Made by a program: the position numbers and the translations under genes | Assembly: GCA_041392845.1 (NCBI GenBank) | Contig: JAWKLG010000029.1 | Coordinates: 1 to 64,000 of the forward strand | Source: JAGQWW01 sp041392845 | Lineage (GTDB): Bacteria > Bacteroidota > Bacteroidia > Chitinophagales > Saprospiraceae | DNA length: 64,000 bases | Reading direction: 5' to 3' | Shown: positions 52,532 through 61,500 of the stretch, piece by piece | Layout of the letters: every line of letters begins with the position of its first letter | Numbering within the stretch: position 1 is the stretch's first letter | The notes under the pieces: model-generated | Database searches by the model: none | Told to the model about the DNA's origin: nothing | The model's input: the letters and a program-made list of their open reading frames with translations, nothing else

Positions 52532-52539
52532 TAGTTTTG
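52532..52539 (+). promoter_or_regulatory. Putative -7 box of the 52562 gene
   Basis: TAGTTTTG followed by CTA, 22 nt before the ATG at 52562. No clear -33 TTG. Confidence 0.4.
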
Positions 52540-52561
52540 CTATGGATTAAAGTTCTCCGTT

Positions 52562-53068
52562 ATGAATGAAAATATTAGAAAGGAGTTTTTTGAAAAGGAT
52601 ATGCCGGTGTTGATGGATAAATTAAGCGCTGATATGGAACCTCAATTTGGACTCATGAGGCCACAGCACATGGTAGAACACCTGGTTTGGGTACTGAAAG
52701 CATCTAATGGTAAATTGGATTTGCCTATTAAAAATAAACCCGAAAGGATACCGCAGTTTGTTGCCTTTTTGGATACGGATATAGCTATTATGCCCAATTA
52801 TAAAAACCCTTTGATGGATCGTGAAAATACAGAACCTTTGGAATATTCTGACCTGGAATCAGCAAAGGCTGCTTTTTGGAAGGAATGGGAAGATTATAAG
52901 GTGTTTTTTAAGGAAAATCCTGAAGCAGAAACCTCAAACACTGTATATGGTTATTTAGGCAAGGATGGATGGGAAAAGCTTCATTTTAAACATATCCTGC
53001 ATCACCTTGTCCAATTTGGGCTGGCAGATTCCGCCGATTACGGTTTAAAACCTTTTGAAAAAAAGTAA
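52562..53068 (+). CDS. DinB/DUF1569-like small protein
   Basis: A 168-residue soluble protein with MRPQHMVEHLVWVLKAS near residue 32 and HFKHILHHLVQFGLADS near residue 142. The spaced histidines are like those of DinB-superfamily four-helix bundles (DUF1569). The family often binds a metal and acts in thiol or conjugate transfer. The specific role is not known. The next gene begins 34 bp later with its own -7 box inside this gene's end region. Confidence 0.6.
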   Translation: MNENIRKEFFEKDMPVLMDKLSADMEPQFGLMRPQHMVEHLVWVLKASNGKLDLPIKNKPERIPQFVAFLDTDIAIMPNYKNPLMDRENTEPLEYSDLESAKAAFWKEWEDYKVFFKENPEAETSNTVYGYLGKDGWEKLHFKHILHHLVQFGLADSADYGLKPFEKK

Positions 53069-53085
53069 GATTGTGAGTATATCTC

Positions 53086-53093
53086 TACCTTTG
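53086..53093 (+). promoter_or_regulatory. Putative -7 box close to the 53103 start
   Basis: TACCTTTG followed by CAACC, 9 nt before ATG 53103, the same near-leaderless geometry as panD and bamD. No -33 TTG at the expected distance. Confidence 0.35.
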
Positions 53094-53102
53094 CAACCTA
53101 CC

Positions 53103-53774
53103 ATGGAAAAGATGTTGAAAATTGCTGCCAATATTTTGACTTATGTGTTTCATCCTTTATTGATGTTCACGTACATGTTGTTGATTTTACTTTTGGTAAA
53201 TCCATACATGTTTGGTGTAAACAATATGGGAGATCAAATGAAGCTGGTGGCTGTAGTTTTTTTGTATTCAGTTTTCATGCCCGGATTGGCTATTGTCTTA
53301 ATGAAAGCCTTGGGTTTTGTAAAGACTTTTGAAATGACTGACCGATATGACAGGATTATACCTTATATCGGCACCGGAGTATTTTACATTGCTATTTATT
53401 ATTTGCTATTGAAATCGCCTGATGTTCCTCAGGCTTATAAAATGTTCACACTTGGAGGTGTGATTGGTCTTTTTACTGCCTTTTTTATAAATAATTTTTC
53501 TAAAATAAGCATCCATGCAGTCGGTATGGGAGGCTTATTGACTATGACCATTATTACCATGGCACTACTAAAACAGTCCAGCTTTCCAATTGAGAGTCAG
53601 TTGTTTGGGACTATGCGAATAGCTATGTCAACGGTGTTGTTAATGGTTATTCTTTTTGCAGGATTGGTAGGATCAGCGAGGTTGTATTTAAAAGCACATT
53701 CTCCCGGAGAACTTTGGGGAGGATATTTAGTAGGAATAGGAACCCAATTGGTAGCTTTTTGGATTGTTTATTGA
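53103..53774 (+). CDS. PAP2-like integral membrane protein, degenerate active site
   Basis: A 223-residue protein with about six membrane helices. The C-terminal region GSARLYLKAHSPGELWGGYLVG resembles the last PAP2 phosphatase motif (S-R-x5-H-x3-D) but has Glu where Asp is usual, and the earlier motifs are not obvious. It may be a relic or a distant lipid-phosphate enzyme. ATG 53103 is chosen over 53055, which lies before the -7 box. Confidence 0.7.
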   Translation: MEKMLKIAANILTYVFHPLLMFTYMLLILLLVNPYMFGVNNMGDQMKLVAVVFLYSVFMPGLAIVLMKALGFVKTFEMTDRYDRIIPYIGTGVFYIAIYYLLLKSPDVPQAYKMFTLGGVIGLFTAFFINNFSKISIHAVGMGGLLTMTIITMALLKQSSFPIESQLFGTMRIAMSTVLLMVILFAGLVGSARLYLKAHSPGELWGGYLVGIGTQLVAFWIVY

Positions 53775-53846
53775 TTAGTAAATAGTCTGACCAAAGTTAT
53801 CAACAGGATGTTAGCTTTTTTAAGTAATAATTCAAAACCATTCCCT

Positions 53847-53854
53847 TATTTTTG
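53847..53854 (+). promoter_or_regulatory. Putative -7 box of dnaN
   Basis: TATTTTTG followed by CCAG, 69 nt before the dnaN ATG. The -33 region has no clear TTG. Confidence 0.4.
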
Positions 53855-53923
53855 CCAGCCTTGAGAATGGTAAATAATTGATGGTCAAAAATTTAATCAG
53901 GTTCCTTAATCAAAAACCACCCA

Positions 53924-55048
53924 ATGAAATTTAGTGTTCCATCTTCCGATCTTTTGAAAAAACTTCAGGTTGCTGCAGGAGCGATTGGTTCAATGAATGT
54001 TTTGCCTATTTTGGAAGATTTCCTGTTCACCATTCAGGACAACTTATTAACCATCACCGCGAGTGATTTGGAGACTTCAATCGTAACTCAGATTGAAGTA
54101 GACAGTGATGGAGAAGCAGATATCGCTGTTCCGGCAAAAATCCTTTTGGATACTTTGAAAGCGCTACCATCTCAACCCATTACCTTCAATATCAATGAAG
54201 ATAATTACGGAATTGAAATCACATCCTCGTACGGTAAATACCGTTTGGCAGGTGAAGATGGAGGAGATTTCCCAAATATTCCTTCTACCTCCGATGTAGA
54301 GGAGGAAGACCAGGTAATGGTGCAGGCTCCTAAATTATCCAACGGTATTACCAATACCTTGTTTGCAACCAGTAACGATGAATTGCGTCCTGCGATGACA
54401 GGAGTTTATTTCCAGGTTGACTTTAACAAGCTTACTTTAGTAGCAACAGACGCTCACAAATTGGTACGTTTTGCCATGGGTGATGTAGAAAGCAAAGTTT
54501 CTACTTCTTTTATCGTCCCTAAAAAGGCTCTCAATCTTTTGAAAAATGTATTGCCGGTAGGAGGAGAAGTGAAAGTTGGATTCACCAAAACCAATGCATT
54601 TTTTGAGTTTGACGGTACCTTGTTGGTTTGTCGTCTAATTGATGCGAAATATCCAGATTACAATGCAGTTATACCGGTTGACAATCCAAATCTATTAACG
54701 GTTAACCGAACGGACTTCCAGAATTCTTTGAAACGTATTTCTATTTACGCAAACAAAACTACCAACCAGGTAGTATTGAATCTTTCGGAAAATAGCTTGA
54801 CCATTTCTGCTCAGGATTTGGACTTTTCTAATGAAGCAACTGAACAAATGACCTGTAACTATGCGGGAAACCCAATTCAGATTGCTTTCAATGCCAAGTT
54901 CCTGATAGAAATGTTGACCATACTTGGCTCAGATGAGATTAAGATGGAAATGTCGACTCCATCAAGAGCAGGTATCTTGTTGCCGGGTGAAATGGAGGAA
55001 GGCGAAGACATCCTTATGCTTGTGATGCCTGTGATGTTGGGAAGCTAA
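53924..55048 (+). CDS. dnaN: DNA polymerase III beta subunit (sliding clamp)
   Basis: A 374-residue protein with the three-fold clamp layout: MKFSVPSSDLLKKLQVAAGA at the start, LRPAMTGVYFQVDFNKLTLV in the middle domain, and LLPGEMEEGEDILMLVMPVM at the C-terminus. It tethers polymerase III to DNA. The usual dnaA and recF neighbours are not present; here it sits among unrelated small genes. A hairpin straddles its stop codon. Confidence 0.96.
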   Translation: MKFSVPSSDLLKKLQVAAGAIGSMNVLPILEDFLFTIQDNLLTITASDLETSIVTQIEVDSDGEADIAVPAKILLDTLKALPSQPITFNINEDNYGIEITSSYGKYRLAGEDGGDFPNIPSTSDVEEEDQVMVQAPKLSNGITNTLFATSNDELRPAMTGVYFQVDFNKLTLVATDAHKLVRFAMGDVESKVSTSFIVPKKALNLLKNVLPVGGEVKVGFTKTNAFFEFDGTLLVCRLIDAKYPDYNAVIPVDNPNLLTVNRTDFQNSLKRISIYANKTTNQVVLNLSENSLTISAQDLDFSNEATEQMTCNYAGNPIQIAFNAKFLIEMLTILGSDEIKMEMSTPSRAGILLPGEMEEGEDILMLVMPVMLGS

Positions 55049-55078
55049 GAAAATCAGTACATTTTCTGATTTGTAGCT
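55043..55078 (+). other. Stem-loop across the dnaN stop codon
   Basis: AGCTA (from 55043) pairs with TAGCT (to 55078), and AAATCAG (55051-55057) with CTGATTT (55066-55072). There is no T-run, so it is a possible mRNA-end stabiliser or weak attenuator. Confidence 0.45.
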
Positions 55079-55112
55079 AAAGCAGAAATTATTATTTAGA
55101 AAAATCTCTTCT

Positions 55113-55580
55113 ATGCGATTCCATGTCCTGGTATTTGCTCTTTCGTTGTTTGTGGTAGCTTGTAGTGATACGGGCGGAGAAAAGGCTTCAACTGATTTAA
55201 GTCAATTGAGTCCGGAACAAGTATGCAAACTTTGGCAAAAGTCTGTGGATTCGAACGATTTTGAAACTGCAAAACAACTTAGCACTCCCAAGACCAGAGA
55301 GTTCGTTGCATCAATAGAAAAATTGATAGGCGGCGATGAATCCGGGATGGCTTTGGATACCACAGTTTTTCTGTCGATGAATTGCACTGAAAACGGAGAA
55401 GATGCCAATTGTGCCTATACCTTTCAGTTGGAAGGAGAAGTTGTTGCAGATAGTTTCTTTTTAAAAAGGATAGATGGCAAATGGCTGGTAGACATTAAAG
55501 AAGAGCCATTCATAGAAGAGGAAGATACAGAAGAGATATTGAAACAATTGAACGAAGGCACTGAGATGCTTTTTGAATAA
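55113..55580 (+). CDS. Small lipoprotein, NTF2/DUF4878-like
   Basis: A 155-residue lipoprotein: signal peptide with lipobox VVAC (Cys17), then SPEQVCKLWQKSVDSNDFET, a helix opening seen in DUF4878-type proteins, and a closing VVADSFFLKRIDGKWLVDI. It ends in an acidic tail. The exact family is not certain. It is probably anchored in the outer or inner membrane. nadD follows 11 bp later. Confidence 0.65.
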   Translation: MRFHVLVFALSLFVVACSDTGGEKASTDLSQLSPEQVCKLWQKSVDSNDFETAKQLSTPKTREFVASIEKLIGGDESGMALDTTVFLSMNCTENGEDANCAYTFQLEGEVVADSFFLKRIDGKWLVDIKEEPFIEEEDTEEILKQLNEGTEMLFE

Positions 55581-55591
55581 ATAGAATCGAG

Positions 55592-56164
55592 ATGAAAGTG
55601 GGATTGTTTTTTGGGTCGTTTAATCCGGTACACATTGGCCATATGATTATTGCAAATTTTATGGCAACCCAAACGGATTTGGATCAGGTATGGATGGTAG
55701 TATCGCCTCAAAATCCTTTAAAAAACAAACAATCTTTGGCAAAGGACCGCGACAGATTGCATTTGGTTCATTTAGCCATTGATAACAATGATGCCATTCG
55801 ACCCTCTGATATAGAATTTTCATTACCGAAACCTTCCTACACTGTAGATACACTTACCTACCTCAAGGAAAAACATCCTGCCTACGAATTCGTTTTGATA
55901 ATGGGAGGTGATAATCTTGCGACTTTACATAAATGGAAAAATTTTGAATTATTAATAAGAGACTATTCCATTTATCTTTACAAAAGGCCAAATTATGACC
56001 TCAAGGTAGATTTTGATACTAGCAATGTTCATTTTTTTGATGCTCCTTTGTTAGATATCTCGGCAACCTATATTCGTAATTGTATCAAAGAAGGCAAATC
56101 CATACGTTATCTGGTGCCGGATCCCGTTTTTGACTACCTTGAAGAAATGCCCATTTATCGCTAA
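55592..56164 (+). CDS. nadD: Nicotinate-nucleotide adenylyltransferase
   Basis: A 190-residue protein with the nucleotidyltransferase motif GSFNPVHIGHM, VWMVVSPQNPLK, ELIMGGDNLATLHKW-type sequence (VLIMGGDNLATLHKW), and the closing ISATYIRNCIKEGKSIRYLV. It adenylates nicotinate mononucleotide in NAD synthesis. The usual ISST motif is ISAT. Confidence 0.95.
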   Translation: MKVGLFFGSFNPVHIGHMIIANFMATQTDLDQVWMVVSPQNPLKNKQSLAKDRDRLHLVHLAIDNNDAIRPSDIEFSLPKPSYTVDTLTYLKEKHPAYEFVLIMGGDNLATLHKWKNFELLIRDYSIYLYKRPNYDLKVDFDTSNVHFFDAPLLDISATYIRNCIKEGKSIRYLVPDPVFDYLEEMPIYR

Positions 56165-56187
56165 ATGATTAAACCGGTAATATTTTG

Positions 56188-57258
56188 ATGAACAGAGACA
56201 TTGAGAGTCAGTTTACCGGGCGAATTTTCTTAAAGGGAATTGCGCCAGAGGCGCTTGATCAGTATTTGGCGATGGGTTGGTACCGAATGGGGCTTACCAT
56301 TTTTACTACGCACTTTCTTTTTTTCGATTCAGATATTTATTCGGCAATTTGGCTTAGGGTACATTTGCCAAGTTATACTTTTAAAAAAAGCTTGAGGAAA
56401 ATTATTCGTAAAGCAAAAGAAGAATTTACTGTAAGCTATCGAAAAGCAAATATAGACGAAGAAAGAGAGGCGCTTTACAGAAAGTATACCCAGACTTTCA
56501 AAGGCAGGTTGCCCGTCACATTGAGGAGTTCGCTTTTGGATGGTAAGGAAATCAGTCCTTTTGATTCATATGAAGTGAATGTGCATCATGGCGACAAGCT
56601 TATAGCATTTAGTGTTTTTGATAAAGGTCGCAAAAGTATTACTTCCATTACCGGTGTTTATGATCCGGATTATTCATCTTATTCACTTGGGCTGTTTACC
56701 ATGTTGATGGAGATAGAATATGGCATAGAAAAAGGTTTGGAATATTTTTATCCAGGGTATTTTGTACCTGGCAATGCTCGCTTCGATTACAAATTGAGGG
56801 TTGGAAAAAGTGAGTATTTTAATCTAGGAACCCAGCAATGGTTGCCCATACAACAGTTTGATCCGGAAAAAACGCCTATCCAAAAATTGGCCAAAAAGCT
56901 GAATTTTATAAAAGGGAAGATGGATCAGCTTGGGATAAACACCAGAATGTGGCACTATCCTTACTTTGAGGCAAGGATGATAGAATATTGGCCTGTTATG
57001 TATCTGGAGTATCCAATTTTCCTGGAACTACATCCTCAACGTGAAAAAGGAGGAGATTATGAAATCGTGATTTATGATTTGTTCCAGGACATTTTTGTGA
57101 AGCTTTCCTGTAAGGTATTTGAAACCCTTCCATCAAATTATAACAAGGCCTGGCTTAGTCACTTACTGGATGAGAAGTATTTTCCCAGTATACTTGTGAT
57201 GGAAGAAATCCACCATTATGATTCTGATCCTGAAGTATTTTTAAGGGATCTTTCCTAG
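56188..57258 (+). CDS. Arginyl/leucyl-tRNA-protein transferase-like protein
   Basis: A 356-residue protein. The region from about 75 to 215 (ALYRKYTQTFKGRLPVTLRS, SITGVYDPDYSSYSLGLFTM, GLEYFYPGYFVPGNARFDYK) resembles the C-terminal acyltransferase domain of ATE/Bpt enzymes of the N-degron pathway. The N-terminal cysteine-rich motif of true ATE proteins is absent, so the tRNA-dependent activity is unproven. The C-terminal 140 residues are unassigned. It is downstream of nadD by 23 bp. Confidence 0.7.
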   Translation: MNRDIESQFTGRIFLKGIAPEALDQYLAMGWYRMGLTIFTTHFLFFDSDIYSAIWLRVHLPSYTFKKSLRKIIRKAKEEFTVSYRKANIDEEREALYRKYTQTFKGRLPVTLRSSLLDGKEISPFDSYEVNVHHGDKLIAFSVFDKGRKSITSITGVYDPDYSSYSLGLFTMLMEIEYGIEKGLEYFYPGYFVPGNARFDYKLRVGKSEYFNLGTQQWLPIQQFDPEKTPIQKLAKKLNFIKGKMDQLGINTRMWHYPYFEARMIEYWPVMYLEYPIFLELHPQREKGGDYEIVIYDLFQDIFVKLSCKVFETLPSNYNKAWLSHLLDEKYFPSILVMEEIHHYDSDPEVFLRDLS

Positions 57259-57259
57259 C

Positions 57260-57718
57260 CTATCCTTTGAGGTTTAAGGCAAATTCTTCCTTTTCCCGCA
57301 TCATTTTTTCTTCTTCCGGGCTTTTGTCTCCATAGCCACAAAGGTGATACACACCGTGGATGATCACACGATGTAATTCCTTTAGGAATGGAACCTCAAA
57401 GGTTTTGGCGTTTTCTTCTATGCGGTCAATTGAAATAAATATATCGCCTTCAATTTTTGGGGGATCTGAATAAGGGAAGGTGATTACATCGGTGAGGGTA
57501 TCGTGGTCCAGATATTCGACATTCATTTTATGAAGGTATTCATCTGAACAAAAAACAAAGGTCAAAGCCTCAAGGCTCTGACCTTCATTTTGAATTATAT
57601 CCATTATCCATTTTCTTACCGAATTTTGATCAGGCAAATTGAAGTCAATTTCTTCGGTAAAGAACTGGATGTTGTCGGTCTCTTCTAAATTATCAGCATC
57701 CTGCTGTGGAAACATCAT
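57260..57718 (-). CDS. ybeY: Endoribonuclease YbeY (16S rRNA maturation), His-to-Asp variant
   Basis: A 152-residue protein with the UPF0054 zinc-site helix HRVIIHGVYHLCGYGDKS. His121 and His125 are kept and the third ligand position is Asp131 instead of His. The upstream part has LTDVITFPYSDP and GDIFISIDRI, as in YbeY. It acts in rRNA processing and ribosome quality control. The start overlaps the stop of the RsbW-like gene by 4 bp. Confidence 0.93.
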   Translation of the reverse strand: MMFPQQDADNLEETDNIQFFTEEIDFNLPDQNSVRKWIMDIIQNEGQSLEALTFVFCSDEYLHKMNVEYLDHDTLTDVITFPYSDPPKIEGDIFISIDRIEENAKTFEVPFLKELHRVIIHGVYHLCGYGDKSPEEEKMMREKEEFALNLKG

Positions 57719-58101
57719 ATATTGAAACGCATTTCAACTGTGCTACCATTGTTTTGAAATTCAATCTCGTCGCACAGTGCTTTCATAAGAAATACACCTC
57801 TACCGCCACATTTGATTAAATTTTCAGGAGCTGTCGGATCGGGAAGGTTGTTGTAATCAAAACCATCTCCTTCATCCGATATCTGGAAAGCTATGCGATT
57901 TTTTTGTTTTCGCAATTTTACTTCTACACATTTACATTCGTCGTAGTTGTTACCGTGACGAATTGCATTGGTTACAGCCTCTGTAAGGCTTATTAAAATG
58001 TTACCTTTTTTGTCTGGAGAGAGTTGGTACTTTAAAACAACATTGTCAACCAGACTTTCCACTTCGGCAACATTCTGAGGATTTGATGTAAACTTCAACA
58101 T
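57715..58101 (-). CDS. RsbW/SpoIIAB-like anti-sigma factor kinase domain protein
   Basis: A 128-residue protein consisting of one HATPase domain: LTEAVTNAIRHGNNYDECK (N box), ISDEGDGFDYNNLP (G1 box) and GGRGVFLMKAL (G2 box). Such proteins bind ATP and either phosphorylate an anti-anti-sigma partner or act as partner-switch kinases. No matching antagonist or sigma factor gene is nearby. It is translationally coupled to ybeY by a 4-bp overlap, a common pairing in Bacteroidota. Confidence 0.87.
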   Translation of the reverse strand: MLKFTSNPQNVAEVESLVDNVVLKYQLSPDKKGNILISLTEAVTNAIRHGNNYDECKCVEVKLRKQKNRIAFQISDEGDGFDYNNLPDPTAPENLIKCGGRGVFLMKALCDEIEFQNNGSTVEMRFNI

Positions 58102-58514
58102 AAACTCCGCTCAGTTTTTTGAAAATCGAAATACAATAACAAATGCTCAAAGCATTTAAGCTACTGGGATGTTCTCAGAATGGATACGTTCGTGGGATGA
58201 GATTTGGGATCTCTTGTTCTTGTTGGTTTTTCAAGGAAAGCGGTACAAAGGTCGGGGTATTTACAATACCTGTCAAGGGACATATAAAACTTTTTTAAAA
58301 TCTTTTCGCTTGAAAAATAAATTCTCTTTTTAGAAAAGTGTTTTTCATTTAATTATATAACTCGATTTTCTTAAAATGAATGATAAATTTTTTATTTACC
58401 TGTAATTGGCGAAATATGATTTGTTATTTTAAACATATGTTAATGTTGAATTTGTATAAAGTGTTTAAACTTTAACCTTATTCTTAAATTTGGCTTTCCA
58501 TCAAAACATCAGGC
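58102..58514. other. 413-bp gene-free region between divergent genes
   Basis: Small hairpins are present: AAATGCT/AGCATTT (about 58141-58157), GAGAT/ATCTC (about 58199-58213) and GGTATT/AATACC (about 58256-58270). An AT-rich stretch follows, then the promoter of the helicase gene. No ORF, tRNA or known RNA was recognised. It probably holds two divergent promoters. Confidence 0.6.
58464..58492 (+). promoter_or_regulatory. Promoter of the UvrD-nuclease gene
   Basis: TTTA at 58464-58467, 17 nt, then TAAATTTG at 58485-58492. The start would be near 58499, leaving about 16 nt before the TTG start at 58515. Confidence 0.5.
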
Positions 58515-61500
58515 TTGAAAGTAGAAGACAAACAACAGCAGTTTTTAAAAATCTTATCCGGCTTAAATACCGATCAATCAAAAGCTGTAAATAAGGTTGA
58601 GGGCCCTGTATTGGTCCTGGCAGGTCCTGGCACCGGGAAGACACATATTTTGGCAGCCAGGATTGGAAAAATTTTGATGGAAACGGATGCGCTACCTCAT
58701 AACATCCTTTGTCTGACTTTTACCGAGGCTGGCGTATTGGCCATGCGAAAGCGATTGGTAGATTTCATTGGGCCTGATGCGCATAAAATAAACATACACA
58801 CCTTCCATTCCTTTTCAAATCGGGTAATTCGCGAAAACCTTGAGTACTTCGGAAGGCAAAACCTGGAGCCTGTTTCCGAATTGGAGCTGATGAACATCCT
58901 GCAGGAATTGATAAACGAACAAGCGGTTGATCATCCATTACGTAAAGGAAGGGGAAGTGACATTTATTTTTATACCAGCCATTTGAAATCCTTGTTTTCA
59001 ATGATGAAAGCGGAGGATTGGACTCCTGAAATCGTCGTTTCAAAAGCAAAAGATTATCTGGATGATCTGCCGAATCGGGAAGAATATATTTACAAAAGAA
59101 ATGGAAAGGGTTATAAAAAAGGAGACCTTAAACAAGCTTCAATTGAAAAGGAAGAGCAGGCTATGGAAAAGCTGGTTGCTGGTGCAAAGCTCTTCCCCAG
59201 GTTTTTAGAATTGATGGACAAATACCAAAGGTATGATTACAATGACATGATTCTTTGGACCATCAAGGCATTTCAAAAAAACGAATGGCTCCTGCGTTCC
59301 TACCAGGAGCAATTTTTATATGTACTTGTTGATGAATTTCAGGATACCAATGGAGCTCAAAATGAAATCCTTCAACTGTTGATTTCTTATTGGGAAAGTC
59401 CTAACCTCTTTATTGTTGGTGATGATGACCAGAGCATTTACGAATTTCAGGGGGCAAGACTTAAAAATCTGACGGATTATTATTTCAAATTCAAGGATGA
59501 GGTGGAGTTGATTGTTTTAAAAAACAATTACAGAAGTACCCAGGGGATTTTGGATGCCAGTAAAAATCTGATTGAATACAATACACTTCGAATAGTCAAT
59601 ACTCTGGGTGGATTGGAAGTTCAAAAAGAATTGGTGGCGGAGAATCCTACCTTGAAAAAAATGAATACCGTACCGGTAATTCGACAATATCCTTATGTTT
59701 TTCATGAATTGGCGCACATCGTTTCTGAACTGAAGGAATTAAAGAAATCAGGCTATCCTTTGGAAGAGGTGGCGATTTTGTATGCCAAACACAGGCAATC
59801 GGAAGATTTGGTTCAATTACTTGACAGCTCTTCCATTCCATTTCAAATCAAGCGGAAAACCAATATTCTTGAAGTTAAACTGGTTAAAAAAATACTGGAA
59901 ATCCTTTCCTATCTCCGGGAAGAAATTCGTCTTCCCTATTCCGGCGAACACCGTCTATTTAAAATACTGCATTACAAAAACTGGAATCTACCATCCCATG
60001 CTTTAGCAAAGCTTGCTTTGTTTTTAGCAAGAAAGCGAGATGAATCAAGACTGAACTGGAGAGATGTATTGCAGGATGAAAATCTTTTGAAGGAAGCAGG
60101 AATAACCGATACTTCCAATTTTATAAAAGCGGGTAACTGTTTGAATCAATTAATTGGATTGATTGAAAATGAAAGCCTGCCTCATTTGGTGGAAGCAGTA
60201 TTGACCAGAACAGGAATTTTAGCGCAGGCCATGTCGGACAAAGATAAAGTCTGGAAAATCCAGGTACTGTTTACTTTTTTGGATTTTGTAAAAAGTGAGG
60301 TTAGCAAAAATCCTGAATTGCAATTAGCAGGGATACTTGATGTTATTCAGGATATGGATCGACATAAAATAGGATTAGACCTGGAGAAGGACATTGGAAA
60401 TGAAAATGGAGTGAACTTAATGACGGCCCACGGAAGCAAGGGTTTAGAATTCAAAAGAGTTTACATATTGGATTGTTCGGCAGATTTTTGGGAGCCGGGT
60501 AAGTCTGGCAACAACTTCAGGTTTAAAATTCCCGATACGCTTACCTACTCAGGTGAGGAAGATGCGCTTGAGGCAAGGAGAAGGTTATTTTATGTTGCCA
60601 TGACCAGGGCAAAAGAAGACTTGTACCTGGGTTACAGTTTGAAAAAAAATGAAACCAAAGAAATTAGAAGAGCGATTTACCTGGATGAATTAACTGAAGA
60701 TGCTGAAGTGCAACTTACCTTTCCGGAAGTTGATGAGACTGAATTGTTGATGGCAAAGGCAACGCTTTTACAGGAACCGGAAACTGAAGGGAAAGAAACT
60801 TTTTCAAAAGATGAATTAAACGCTTTGCTGGAAGATTTTCAGTTGACCATTTCTTCTTTTAATCAATATCTGGACTGCCCAAGAGCATTTTTTTACGAAA
60901 CGGTTTTGAATTTGCCTTCGCTTTATTCTGAAGCGGCTTCTTATGGTTCGGTAATGCACAGGACAATGCAATTTGTATTTGAATCGATGCTGAAATCCAA
61001 GGAAAAAGACTTTCCAGGCTTGGAGGAGGTTTTGGCCTTTTTTGAAAAAGAAATGACTCGTTGGAAAGGGTATTTTTCAACAACAGGATTTGAACAGCGT
61101 TTGAAGAGTGGTCTTTTTCATTTAAAAGAAATTTATCAGCAATGGTTGCCTGAATGGTCCAAACAAGTAAAACTTGAATTTAGGATTACTCAGACAGAAA
61201 TAAATGAGGTGCCTGTCTCGGGAATCATTGATAGAGTGTCCTGGGAAGGTCAAGGAGCAGTTTGTTTGGTAGATTATAAAACTGGAAAACCTAAATCAGA
61301 GAACACGCAAAAACCGACTGCCAGGAAACCTTACGGCGGAAAATATTGGAGACAATTGTTGTTTTATCAATTGTTGGTGAAATCCGACTTCCGCATTAAT
61401 GGAAAATCATTCTTTGGGAGAATTGCATACCTGGAACCGGATGAATCCGGGATTTATTTAAAAGAAAATATACATTTCTCACCTCAGGAAGAAGAAGAAA

